From assembly GCA_026390315.1 (NCBI GenBank), contig JAPLGE010000066.1, positions 1 to 33,300 of the forward strand: a DNA stretch of 33,300 bases. The letters run 5' to 3'. Numbering within the stretch: the stretch's first letter is position 1; each line of letters starts with the position of its first letter. A program made the position numbers and the translations under genes. Below the pieces are notes generated by a model, which saw only the letters and a list, made by a program, of their open reading frames with translations, had not been told where the DNA came from and did no database searches. This document shows positions 7,984-16,460 of this stretch, one piece after another. Origin of the DNA: Candidatus Bipolaricaulota bacterium. GTDB lineage: Bacteria; Bipolaricaulota; Bipolaricaulia; UBA7950; UBA9294.

Positions 7984-10040
7984 CGAGTGACCTCCGTGAT
8001 GATGAGGTTGGAGAAGCGGTCGGCGACCGCTTCCTGGTCCGGGCAGACGACGGTGGTGCACGCCGGCTCCTCGACGATCGCCGGGCCCCGGAACGTCTCT
8101 TCGATCGGAAGGAGTCCGCGCTCGTAGACCTTGCTCTGGAGGGACCCCACCCCCTCGAAGTGGACCGCCCGCTCTCCCTTGGTGGCCTGCGCAAGGGTCC
8201 GCCGGTCCTTGCGGCGGGGCTTGAGGCGGGGCTTCTCCTCCTCGCCCCAGCCGACGAGGCGGAAGTTCACGATCTCCACCGGGTCGTCTTGGCGGAAGGA
8301 ATAGGCCTGGTCGTGAAGCTCGTGGAACCGATCGATGACCGATTCTAGGCCCCGCGCGTCGCGCAGGGCTCCGTCTCCGACCGGCGCGCGCACCGTGTGC
8401 TCCTGGCCCTTGTAGCGAAGATCGAGGGACCGCTCGATGGTGACGCGGTCGAGAGGGAATCCTTCTGCTCTGAACTGGTCTCTTGCCCCCGCCTCTAGCT
8501 CGGCGAAGCCGGCGACGATCTCCGCCAGTCGCTCGCCGGAGCAGGGCATGACGTGCGTGCGAATGAAGTCGTGCCGGAGGTTCGTCATCAGCATCCCCCA
8601 GGCCGAGAACTGACCCGGCGCGGCCGGGACGATGACCTTCTTCATCCGCAGCTCGCGGGCGAGGGTCGTTCCGTGCAGGCCTCCAGCTCCCCCGTAGGCG
8701 ACGAGGGTGAAGTCGCGCGGGTCGTAGCCGCGCTCGATCGACACCCGCTCGAGGGCGGCCTGCATGTTGGCGTTCGTGAGGCGGAGGATCCCCAGGGCGG
8801 CCTCCAGGGGGGATAGGCGGAAGGGTTCGGCGATCTGGCCGACCGCGGCTTCGGCTCGAGCTGGGTCGAGGCGCATCTCGCCGCCGAGGAAGTACTCGGG
8901 ATTGAGGCGGCCGGTGAGCAGATTCGCGTCGGTGACCGTTGGCTGCGTCCCTCCCAGCGCGTAGCAGGCCGGTCCCGGATCGGCGCCGGCGCTGCGCGGC
9001 CCGACGTGGAGCGCCCCTCCGGAATCGATCCAGGCGATCGATCCGCCACCCGCGCCGACCTCGACGATGTCCACGACGGGGATCTTGAGCGGATAGCCGG
9101 CCCAGACGGCCGTCTTCTCCAGGTGATAGTCCGTGTTGATCTTCACGTGCCCGTGGTCGATGAGGCTCACCTTGGCGGTCGTCCCACCCATGTCGAAGGC
9201 GATGACACTCGTCTCGTCGAGGAGGTCGGCGATCACCTTCGCCCCGATCACTCCTCCCACCGGTCCCGACTCCATCAGGTGAATGGGGACCCTTTCCGCC
9301 TGCGCGAACGTCGTGGTGCCCCCGTTCGACTGCATGGCGTACTTGCTGCCGGAGAGACCCATCCCGGAGAGGTGCTGGTCGAGGGTGGCGAGGTACCGGG
9401 CCACGGCCGGCTGCACGAACGCGTTGAGCGCGGTCGAGTTCGTGCGTTCGTACTCGCGCCACTCTCCCGTGATCTCGTGGGAGAGGGTGACCGTCGCCTG
9501 GGGGCAGATCTTCCGGACGATCTCCCCGGTTCGCCTCTCGTGCGTGGGATTGGCGTAGGCGTGGAGGTAGCAGACGGCGATCGCCTCGACTCCTTCCTTT
9601 CGGCAGGCTTCCGCGGCGGCGGCGACGTCTTCTTCGACGAGACGCTGGAGGACCTCGCCTTGGTAGTTCAGTCGCTCGCGGACTTCGAAGCGCAGGCGGC
9701 GCGGGACGAAGGGCTTCGGCTTCTGGTAGAAGAGGTTGTACATGTCCGTGCGGTTGGCGCGCTGGATCTCCAGCACGTCGCGGAACCCCTGGGTCGTCAG
9801 GAGGGCCACCTTGGCCCCCTGGCGTTCGGTCAGCGCGTTGATCACCACGGTGGTCCCGTGGACGAACTGGCGGATCGCTCTCGGGTCCACCTGGCTCTTG
9901 CGGATCGTGTGGGCCACCCCGTCCGCGAAGTTGCGCGGTGTCGTGAGGGCCTTCTCGAGGACCACCGCGCCGGTGGTCTCGTCGAGCCCCACGAAGTCCG
10001 TGAACGTGCCTCCGATGTCGATGGCGAGTCGAACTGGCAT
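7980..10040 (-). CDS. hyuA: Hydantoinase/oxoprolinase family protein (HyuA-like, ATP-dependent)
   Basis: MPVRLAIDIGGTFTDFVGLDETTGAVVLEKALTTP, HGTTVVINALTERQGAKVALLTTQGFRDVLEIQR, SGPVGGVIGAKVIADLL, AFDMGGTTAKVSLI. Confidence 0.95.
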   Translation of the reverse strand: MPVRLAIDIGGTFTDFVGLDETTGAVVLEKALTTPRNFADGVAHTIRKSQVDPRAIRQFVHGTTVVINALTERQGAKVALLTTQGFRDVLEIQRANRTDMYNLFYQKPKPFVPRRLRFEVRERLNYQGEVLQRLVEEDVAAAAEACRKEGVEAIAVCYLHAYANPTHERRTGEIVRKICPQATVTLSHEITGEWREYERTNSTALNAFVQPAVARYLATLDQHLSGMGLSGSKYAMQSNGGTTTFAQAERVPIHLMESGPVGGVIGAKVIADLLDETSVIAFDMGGTTAKVSLIDHGHVKINTDYHLEKTAVWAGYPLKIPVVDIVEVGAGGGSIAWIDSGGALHVGPRSAGADPGPACYALGGTQPTVTDANLLTGRLNPEYFLGGEMRLDPARAEAAVGQIAEPFRLSPLEAALGILRLTNANMQAALERVSIERGYDPRDFTLVAYGGAGGLHGTTLARELRMKKVIVPAAPGQFSAWGMLMTNLRHDFIRTHVMPCSGERLAEIVAGFAELEAGARDQFRAEGFPLDRVTIERSLDLRYKGQEHTVRAPVGDGALRDARGLESVIDRFHELHDQAYSFRQDDPVEIVNFRLVGWGEEEKPRLKPRRKDRRTLAQATKGERAVHFEGVGSLQSKVYERGLLPIEETFRGPAIVEEPACTTVVCPDQEAVADRFSNLIITEVTR

Positions 10041-10333
10041 CCGGCTTCTCCTCCTTCCGTGGACTCCTGAGCCATTATCCCCCGCCCCGGATGGGACACG
10101 CGGGGCGAGCGATGCGTCGTGCGTTCTTCACGGGAAGACAGCGATGCGTCTGCGCTCCCGCGCGACAGCCTCCTCTCTCGAAGTGAGTCTCCGTCCGCCT
10201 TCCCAGCAGGGGCTCGGTTCCGCTCGCCCGCCGCAGCCAGCCGCCGCCGAGCTCGGAACGCTCATCGGGTCGCGCTGCGCGCCTCTGCGGCCGGCGCGAC
10301 CGAAGCGCCTCACCGACACCCTTCACAGCGGTG

Positions 10334-10365
10334 TTCACCATAGTGAAAAACCTTCAGTGGGTCAA
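10334..10365 (-). promoter_or_regulatory. Putative promoter of the hyuA operon with palindromic element
   Basis: Minus strand TTGACC (10365-10360), 17 nt, TATGGT (10342-10337); perfect palindrome TTCAC-CATA-GTGAA (10334-10347) over the -10. Confidence 0.45.
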
Positions 10366-10484
10366 GAAGCAGCGCCGCTCGCCGTCGAAGCGATCGCCGT
10401 TTGGAGCGCGCTTTTCGTCCCCTTCCGCTCGGTTGTGAAAGCCTCCGCCGGGTCCCGTCGGGGTCGATCTCAGTAGAATCAGGC

Positions 10485-10832
10485 ATGCCTCGCTTGAGCG
10501 ACTATGCTTTCGGCCGCGTCATCCTCGACGGGGAGGCGCACACACGCGACCTCGTCGTCACGAGCGGGGAGGTCCTCTCCCCGTGGGTCCGTCAGGAGGG
10601 ACATCGCCTCGTTTCCGAGGATCTCGCCTGGGTGCTGGACCGCGCTCCCCGCGTGCTCGTCGTGGGGACAGGTGCGGTGGGGCGGCTCGTCGTTCCGGAG
10701 GACACGATCAACTACGTCGCGGCGCGCGGGATCGTGCTGGTCGTCAGAAGGACGGCTCGAGCGATCGACGAATTCAACGCGCTCGAGGGGAGAGGTGAAC
10801 AGGTCGCCGCTTGTCTTCACCTCACCTGCTAA
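10485..10832 (+). CDS. Mth938/DUF498-domain (NDUFAF3-like) protein
   Basis: MPRLSDYAFGRVILDGEAHTRDLVVTSGEVLSPWVRQEGHRLVSEDL...PRVLVVGTGAVGRLVVPEDTINYVAARGIVLVVRRTARAIDEFNAL. Confidence 0.85.
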   Translation: MPRLSDYAFGRVILDGEAHTRDLVVTSGEVLSPWVRQEGHRLVSEDLAWVLDRAPRVLVVGTGAVGRLVVPEDTINYVAARGIVLVVRRTARAIDEFNALEGRGEQVAACLHLTC

Positions 10833-10916
10833 ACTGTCTTCTTCTTCCGTCGCGGGAGTCCTGGCGGCTTCCCGGCCGCGACGATAGACTCTGCTCCCCA
10901 AACGGGAGGAGGCACG

Positions 10917-12020
10917 ATGAAGAAAGGACGAGTCGCGTTTTTCCGCCGCTACATGGACACCGTTTGCCCGTCCGGCTACGAGGAGGAGGCTTCGCGCGTC
11001 TGGCGAGGGGAGGCCGAAGGGTTCGCTGACCGCACCTGGGCCGACTCGCACGGGAACTCGATCGCCGTCGTGAACGAAGGGGGCTCCCCCCGTGTGATGC
11101 TTGCAGGCCACGCGGACGAAATCGGCCTCATGATCACCTGCATCGACGACCGAGGGTTCCTCTCGTTCACCGGGATCGGCGGCTGGGACACGCAGATCCT
11201 TCCCGGGCAGAGGGTGCGCATTCAGGGCAAGAAGGGCCCAGTGTTGGGCGTGATCGGGCGGAAGCCGATTCACCTCCTCAAGGACGAGGACCGTAAGAAG
11301 GTCGTGCAGATGGAAGAGCTGTGGATCGACATTGGGGCGAAGGACCGCGATGACGCGGCCGCCATCGTGTCGATCGGCGACCCCGCCGTGCTGGATTACG
11401 GGTTCGCCGAGCTGCGCAACGACCTCGTCGCCGCGCGGGGGTTCGACGATCGCGTAGGCGCGTTCGCCGTTCTGGAGGCGGCGCGCCTGCTCGCCGGGAT
11501 GCGGCCGAAGGCGGCGATCTACGCGGTGGCGACCGTCCAGGAGGAGATCGGGCTCCGCGGCGCGATCACGAGCGCGTTCGGGATCGACCCGAAGGTCGGG
11601 ATCGCCGTCGACGTCTGCCACGCGTCGGACACTCCCGGGATGGACGTCGAGAAGAAGAGGGTCGGCGAGATCCACATGGGGAAGGGGCCGGTCCTCGCTC
11701 GCGGTCCGAACATCAATCCCCCTCTCTTCCGGCTCTTGGAGGAGACGGCGAAGAAGCAGAAGATCGCCTACCAGATCGAGCCCGCGCCGCGCGGCACGGG
11801 GACGGACGCGAACGCTCTGCAGCTCACGCGGTCCGGCGTGGCAACGGGGCTCGTCTGCGTTCCCAACCGCTACATGCACTCCCCGTGCGAAGTGGTGCAC
11901 TTGGGCGACCTCGAGAACATCGCGAAGCTCATTGCCTACACGGTGGCGAGGATCGACGACGAGACGGACTTCATCCCCGCCTGGCGGACGAAGACAAGCT
12001 CGAATCCACAGTCAAACTGA
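10917..12020 (+). CDS. M42 family metallopeptidase (glutamyl aminopeptidase/endoglucanase-like)
   Basis: VMLAGHADEIGLMITCIDDRGFLSFTGIGGWDTQILPGQRVRI, GFDDRVGAFAVLEAARLL, ATVQEEIGLRGAITSAFGIDP; SD gggaggagg. Confidence 0.95.
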   Translation: MKKGRVAFFRRYMDTVCPSGYEEEASRVWRGEAEGFADRTWADSHGNSIAVVNEGGSPRVMLAGHADEIGLMITCIDDRGFLSFTGIGGWDTQILPGQRVRIQGKKGPVLGVIGRKPIHLLKDEDRKKVVQMEELWIDIGAKDRDDAAAIVSIGDPAVLDYGFAELRNDLVAARGFDDRVGAFAVLEAARLLAGMRPKAAIYAVATVQEEIGLRGAITSAFGIDPKVGIAVDVCHASDTPGMDVEKKRVGEIHMGKGPVLARGPNINPPLFRLLEETAKKQKIAYQIEPAPRGTGTDANALQLTRSGVATGLVCVPNRYMHSPCEVVHLGDLENIAKLIAYTVARIDDETDFIPAWRTKTSSNPQSN

Positions 12021-12028
12021 AGGGACCT

Positions 12029-12058
12029 CGCCCGGGGGTACGCCTCGGGCGTTTCCCT
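12029..12058 (+). terminator. Probable terminator after the M42 peptidase gene
   Basis: CGCCCG (12029-12034) / CGGGCG (12046-12051) stem followed by TTTCCCTT. Confidence 0.55.
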
Positions 12059-12064
12059 TCGGGC

Positions 12065-12093
12065 TTGATCAGCGCGTTGCGGCCGGGTATAGT
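12065..12093 (+). promoter_or_regulatory. Putative promoter upstream of the TPP riboswitch
   Basis: TTGATC (12065-12070), 17 nt, TATAGT (12088-12093). Confidence 0.5.
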
Positions 12094-12094
12094 C

Positions 12095-12194
12095 GCGGCG
12101 TAGGGGAGCTCACCGTTGTGGGCTGAGAGGAGGGTGAACCTCGACCCTTTGAACCTGATCTGGGTAATGCCAGCGTAGGAAATGGGAATGCAGC
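12095..12194 (+). ncRNA. TPP (THI element) riboswitch aptamer
   Basis: GGGGAGC...GGCTGAGAGG...GAACCTGATCTGGGTAATGCCAGCGTAGGAAA is the thi-box signature (CTGAGA and ACCTGATCTGG-TAATGCCAGCGTAGG). Downstream genes are thiamine related. Boundaries approximate; P1 suggested by GCGGCGT / ATGCAGC. Confidence 0.95.
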
Positions 12195-12195
12195 T

Positions 12196-12224
12196 TGCGA
12201 CCCGGAAGAAGGGCAAGGGTCGCA
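12196..12224 (+). promoter_or_regulatory. Candidate expression-platform hairpin of the TPP riboswitch
   Basis: TGCGACCC (12196-12203) / GGGTCGCA (12217-12224), 8 bp perfect; 12215-12222 (AAGGGTCG) is also complementary to aptamer 12142-12149 (CGACCCTT). No U-tract, so a translational or Rho mechanism is more likely than an intrinsic terminator. Confidence 0.5.
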
Positions 12225-12454
12225 CATCATGGGCGAACGCGACAGACGGAACCCCGCATCCCGACTTGTTCCCCAAGGCGTAGACAAGAGAACCATCACC
12301 CCGTTCCGGAACACCTGCCTCATCCGCGGCACGCTGAACGCGCACGACACGACCGCCTCCCCTGAGCTCTTGTTGGCTCTCCTAACCGGCTGCAAGGGGG
12401 ACAACCCTTTCACCGAGACTGACGTGGCGCTCCTTCCGCGCCGAGGGGGGGAGC

Positions 12455-13135
12455 TTGGCGACTAGGGAGGTCCTCATTCTCGCGGCCGGACCGTGGTCGG
12501 AGAATCCGATTCCAGAAGACCTCGTGGCACAGGCCCATCTCATCCTCGCCGCAGACGGTGGCTGGGCCCAGGCGGTCGCGCGGGGTATACGCGTCGACCG
12601 TGTGGTCGGTGATCTGGACTCGCTCCGGGGTGACGAGATCGCTCTCCTGCGGCAGAGCGGGACGCCGACCGACGTGCACCCGCGGGAGAAGGACCGGACC
12701 GACCTGGAGATCGCTGTGGACGAAGCCCTACGGCTCTCGCCCGATCGGGTCGTCATCTACGGGGCGGTGGGGGGGAGGATCGATCAGACGCTTGCGAACA
12801 TCTTCCTCCTCGAGAAGCTGGCCGGGGCTGGCGTGGAGGGCGAGCTCCGAACTCCAGAGGAGCGGCTGTTCGTGGCACAGGGAGAGCGGACGCTGACGCC
12901 TGCTGCGGTCGGGGACGGCGTCTCCCTCCTTTCTCTCACGGATCGGGCCGAGGGAGTGACGACGTGGGGGCTCCGCTACGCTCTCTCCGGCGCGGCGCTC
13001 GAGCGAGCCTCCACGCGCGGCGTGTCAAACGAGGTCGAAAGCCTGCCCGCTGGTGTCCGCGTCGGAACGGGGATACTCCTGGTTGTCCTTCGGTTCGCGG
13101 GCGGCCGGCAGGGGCTGGGGAGGATCGCCGCGTGA
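12455..13135 (+). CDS. thiN: Thiamine diphosphokinase (thiamine pyrophosphokinase)
   Basis: AGPWSENP...LILAADGGWAQAVARGIRVDRVVGDLDSLRGDEIALLRQSGTPTDVHPREKDRTDLEIAVDEAL...VIYGAVGGRIDQTLANIFLL is the classic TPK pattern; apparent TTG start; downstream of the TPP riboswitch. Confidence 0.93.
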   Translation: MATREVLILAAGPWSENPIPEDLVAQAHLILAADGGWAQAVARGIRVDRVVGDLDSLRGDEIALLRQSGTPTDVHPREKDRTDLEIAVDEALRLSPDRVVIYGAVGGRIDQTLANIFLLEKLAGAGVEGELRTPEERLFVAQGERTLTPAAVGDGVSLLSLTDRAEGVTTWGLRYALSGAALERASTRGVSNEVESLPAGVRVGTGILLVVLRFAGGRQGLGRIAA

Positions 13136-13935
13136 GGGCACGGCCGCGAGGAGGTCGGCCCGCCTCGGGCCTGCGGCGCGGGAGGGGGCTCCGCCGCGGC
13201 CTCTGGCTTCTCGGGCCGGTGAGCCTCGTTGCCCTCTGGGAGATCGTCTCGCTCTTTCCGAGTCTCCCCGACTACGTCCTGCCTTCGCCCGAGGCGACGA
13301 TCGCCGCGCTGGCCAAGGATGCGGCGTTGATCGGATCGCATCTCCTCGCCACCGTCGCCGCCGCGCTCGGCGGCCTGGCCGTGGCGACGGGGGCGGGCCT
13401 TCTCGTCGCTGCGGCGATGAACGCCCGGCGCCCGCTGGGAGAGGTGATCTACGCGCAGATGGTCTTGTCTCAGGCCGTTCCGCTCATTGCGGTGGCTCCG
13501 ATCGTTCTCATCTGGTTTGGACTGGGGGTCTTGGCGAAGCTCCTGATCGTCGCCTTCGTCTGTTTCTTCCCGATCGCGGTCAGCACGTACGAGGGGTTCC
13601 GCACGGTCCAGATGGAGCAGCTGGACCTACTGAGGACGTTCGGGGCGAGTCGGTGGCAGTACTACCGACACCTGTTCCTGCCCGCCACCCTGCCGGGGAC
13701 TTTCGCGGGGCTGAAGATCGCGGCGACGTACAGCGTCCTTGGGGCGATCGTCGGCGAATGGTTGGGAGGGACGAAGGGGATGGGGATCTACATGACGCGG
13801 GCGCTCCAGTCCTTTCGGACGGAACGTCTGTTCGCTGCGATTCTCGCGGTTATGCTGACGAGCTATGCCTTGTTCAGCGGCGTGAGGTGGGTCGGAAACC
13901 GGCTCACCCCGTGGGTCGAAAGGAGGGAACCATGA
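13132..13935 (+). CDS. ABC transporter permease, ThiX/SsuC-like
   Basis: GTGA overlap with the TPK stop; hydrophobic; VSLVALWEIVSLFPSLPDYVLPSPEATIAAL...YAQMVLSQAVPLIAVAPIVLIWFGLG and YEGFRTVQMEQLDLLRTFGASRWQYYRHLFLPATLPGTFAGLKIAATYSVLGAIVGEW. Confidence 0.9.
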   Translation: MRARPRGGRPASGLRRGRGLRRGLWLLGPVSLVALWEIVSLFPSLPDYVLPSPEATIAALAKDAALIGSHLLATVAAALGGLAVATGAGLLVAAAMNARRPLGEVIYAQMVLSQAVPLIAVAPIVLIWFGLGVLAKLLIVAFVCFFPIAVSTYEGFRTVQMEQLDLLRTFGASRWQYYRHLFLPATLPGTFAGLKIAATYSVLGAIVGEWLGGTKGMGIYMTRALQSFRTERLFAAILAVMLTSYALFSGVRWVGNRLTPWVERREP

Positions 13936-14918
13936 ACGGACGGGCATTTGCCTTGGTGGCGCTCGCTCTCAGCGCCTTCTGCGCCACGGCCGCCGGGGTG
14001 GACCGGGTGCGGGTCGAGGTGGCTCTCGACTGGACTCCGAACACGAATCACACGGGACTCTACGTCGCCTCGGAGAGGGGGTACTTCGCCGAGGAAGGCC
14101 TCGAGGTGGAGATCGTCCAACCCGGTCCGACGACGTCGATTCAGCTCACCGCGACCGGGAAGACGGCGTTCGGGATTTCGATGCAGGAGTACGTCACTAT
14201 GGCGCGCGCTCAAGGGATTCCCGTCGTGTCGGTCGCGGCCGTCATCCAGCACAACACCTCCGGCTTCGCCGCGCTCGCGGATACGGGGATCCGGACTGTC
14301 AAGGACTTCGAAGGCCGCCGCTACGGCGGATGGGGGCAAGACCTCGAACGGGTGATGGTTCGCACGGTCATGGAGGGGGAAGGAGCGAACTTCGCCACGG
14401 TGAGCTTCGTCAACGTCGGGACGATCGAAGCGTTCACCGCCGCCCGTCGGAACCTCGCGGACTTCTTCTGGATCTTCTACGGGTGGAGCGGAATCGCCGC
14501 GACGCTGGAAGGAATCGATTTCAACTACCTTCCTCTGCCGGATCTTGCGGAGGTGCTGGACTACTACACTCCCGTCGTCATCACGAGCGAGCAGGTCATC
14601 GCGGAGCGGCCTGAGCTCGTCCGCTCCTTCTTGCGAGCGCTCGCCAGGGGGTACCGGAGCGCGATCGAGGAGCCTGAGGCCGCGGCAGCGATCCTGCTCG
14701 CGTGCGTTCCGGAGCTCGACCCCGCGCTCGTGAGCGCCTCGCAGGCCTGGCTCTCCCCGCGCTACACCGATCCGGGAGTGGCGTGGGGCGTGCAGAAACG
14801 CGAGGTCTGGGCGCGATTCGCCGACTGGGCTCTCGAGAACGGCCTGATTGACCGACCGATCGACGTGGATCGCGCGTTCACCAATGCGTTCCTGCCCGCA
14901 GGGGTGCCGAGCGATTGA
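13932..14918 (+). CDS. ABC transporter substrate-binding protein, NMT1/THI5 family (ThiY-like)
   Basis: Signal peptide then VEVALDWTPNTNHTGLYVASERGYFAEEGLEVEIVQPGPTTSIQLTATGKTAFGISMQEYVTMARAQGIPVVSVAAVIQHNTSGFAAL; SD aggaggg. Confidence 0.93.
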   Translation: MNGRAFALVALALSAFCATAAGVDRVRVEVALDWTPNTNHTGLYVASERGYFAEEGLEVEIVQPGPTTSIQLTATGKTAFGISMQEYVTMARAQGIPVVSVAAVIQHNTSGFAALADTGIRTVKDFEGRRYGGWGQDLERVMVRTVMEGEGANFATVSFVNVGTIEAFTAARRNLADFFWIFYGWSGIAATLEGIDFNYLPLPDLAEVLDYYTPVVITSEQVIAERPELVRSFLRALARGYRSAIEEPEAAAAILLACVPELDPALVSASQAWLSPRYTDPGVAWGVQKREVWARFADWALENGLIDRPIDVDRAFTNAFLPAGVPSD

Positions 14919-15640
14919 ACGCCATCCTCCGCGCGGAAGGGCTGTGCAAGTCCTACGGCAACTTGGCCGTGCTCGACGGGGTGACGTTCGCGGTCGAGCC
15001 GCGGGAGTCTCTCGCGGTCGTCGGCCCGTCCGGCTGCGGGAAGACGACGCTCCTGCGCCTCCTGCTTGATCTAGAATCCCCCGACCGAGGCGCCGTGGCG
15101 CGCGGCTACGACCACGTGGGCTACCTCCCGCAGGGTGGGCTTCTCTTTCCGTGGAAGACGGTCGTGGAGAACGTCGGGCTCCCGCTTGAGCTTCAAGGAG
15201 TGAGCGCCCGCGAGCGGAGCGGGATCGTGCGAAAAGAGCTTGGACGATTCGGCCTTGCCGGCTTCGAGGGCGCGTACCCGCGGGAGCTCTCCGGAGGGAT
15301 GGCGCAACGAGCGGCGCTCTTGCGCACCGTGCTGACGGGCGCCCCGGTTCTCTTCCTCGACGAACCGTTCGGGGCGCTGGACACGATGACGCGTCAGCGC
15401 CTGCAGGACTGGCTTGGCGGCTTGACTGGGATCCTGGACCGCACTCTCCTCCTCGTGACCCACGACCTGGAAGAGGCGCTCGTCCTGTGTTCCCGCGTCC
15501 TTGTCTTCTCCCCGCGCCCGGGCGCGGTGCGGGGAGAGGTCCGGCGGACCGCCGGGGATCGTGGCGCGAAGATCTCGCGCCTGGATGAGCGGTTTCTCGA
15601 GGACAAGGCGAGGGTGCTCGAGATCCTGGAGAAGGGGTAG
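14915..15640 (+). CDS. ABC transporter ATP-binding protein (ThiZ-like)
   Basis: Walker A GPSGCGKTTLL, signature ELSGGMAQRAALLRTVL, Walker B VLFLDEPFGALD, H-loop LLVTHDLEEAL; TTG start overlaps the previous stop. Confidence 0.94.
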   Translation: MNAILRAEGLCKSYGNLAVLDGVTFAVEPRESLAVVGPSGCGKTTLLRLLLDLESPDRGAVARGYDHVGYLPQGGLLFPWKTVVENVGLPLELQGVSARERSGIVRKELGRFGLAGFEGAYPRELSGGMAQRAALLRTVLTGAPVLFLDEPFGALDTMTRQRLQDWLGGLTGILDRTLLLVTHDLEEALVLCSRVLVFSPRPGAVRGEVRRTAGDRGAKISRLDERFLEDKARVLEILEKG

Positions 15641-15647
15641 ACGAGCG

Positions 15648-16307
15648 ATGAGCAGGACCGAACCGTTCGAGAAAGAGTACGAGCTCTACGACGCGTGGTT
15701 CGATGAGAACCAGAACGTCTACGAGTCCGAACTCCTGGCCGTGCGGCGTCTGCTTCCTACGGGTGGCCGAATCGTTGAGATCGGGGTCGGGAGCGGGCGA
15801 TTCGCCTCGCGCCTGGGCATCGCCGAAGGGGTCGAGCCGGCAGAGAGGATCGCAGCGCTCGCTGAGGCGCGCGGAGTCCGGATCCTGCGAGGCTGTGCGG
15901 AATGCCTCCCCTTGGGCAACGAGACCTGCGATGCCTTGCTGTACGTCACCACGCTGTGTTTCGTCGACGACGTCGACTTGACCTTCCACGAGGCGTCTCG
16001 GGTCCTCAAGCCCGGAGGATGTGTGGTTCTGGCATTCATTCCTAAAGATAGCCGGTTCGGGACGCTCTACGACCGGCTGAAACAGGAAGACGCGTTCTAT
16101 CGTGACGCCACCTTCTACACCGCGAAGGAGGTTCTCGCCGCTCTGGAGAAGGCCGGGCTCCGTTTGATCGAAGCCGTTCAGACCCTGACCGGCCCGCCGG
16201 AGACGGCGAACCAGACCGTTGAAGCCCCGAGCCCTGGGCTCGACCGAGGGTCATTCGTCGTGCTCCGCGCGGGGAAGGCCGAGAAGCGGTCTTCGCGGGC
16301 ACGATGA
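15648..16307 (+). CDS. Class I SAM-dependent methyltransferase
   Basis: RIVEIGVGSGRFASRLGIAEGVEPAERIAALAEARGVRILRGCAECLPLGNETCDALLYVTTLCFVDDVDLTFHEASRVLKPGGCVVLAFI; starts 7 nt after the ATPase stop. Confidence 0.93.
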   Translation: MSRTEPFEKEYELYDAWFDENQNVYESELLAVRRLLPTGGRIVEIGVGSGRFASRLGIAEGVEPAERIAALAEARGVRILRGCAECLPLGNETCDALLYVTTLCFVDDVDLTFHEASRVLKPGGCVVLAFIPKDSRFGTLYDRLKQEDAFYRDATFYTAKEVLAALEKAGLRLIEAVQTLTGPPETANQTVEAPSPGLDRGSFVVLRAGKAEKRSSRAR

Positions 16308-16460
16308 ACTCCTCTCTTGCTCGCCTCGCTCACCTCGGGCCTTGGCCTGAGCACCGAGACATCGCCAAGGATCCTCCGAGCAGAGGCCCTTCCTGCGACT
16401 CCCCAAGCCGGCTCGTCTGCGAAACGCAGCGCCGCGCGTGAGCCTGCGCAGAACGCTACG

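Noticed and set aside
6244-9462. 1072-aa minus-strand ORF
   Set aside because: Only the part from ATG 7983 is HyuB; the upstream 1.5 kb is a low-complexity R/P/G-rich alternate frame within hyuA, typical of high-GC DNA.
10474-10487. Leaderless transcript of the Mth938 gene (TAGAAT 5 nt before ATG)
   Set aside because: No matching -35 at the proper distance, so the -10-like hexamer alone is weak evidence.
10479-11900. 473-aa minus-strand ORF opposite the M42 peptidase
   Set aside because: Antisense shadow of M42 and Mth938 genes, no recognisable domain.
13863-15989. 708-aa minus-strand ORF opposite the thi operon
   Set aside because: Composition (R/P/S-rich) and overlap with four well-supported genes mark it as a shadow ORF.
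16308-16460. Possible gene or mobile-element remnant between the convergent methyltransferase and DppC genes
   Set aside because: No coding signature, inverted repeats or transposase fragments recognised.
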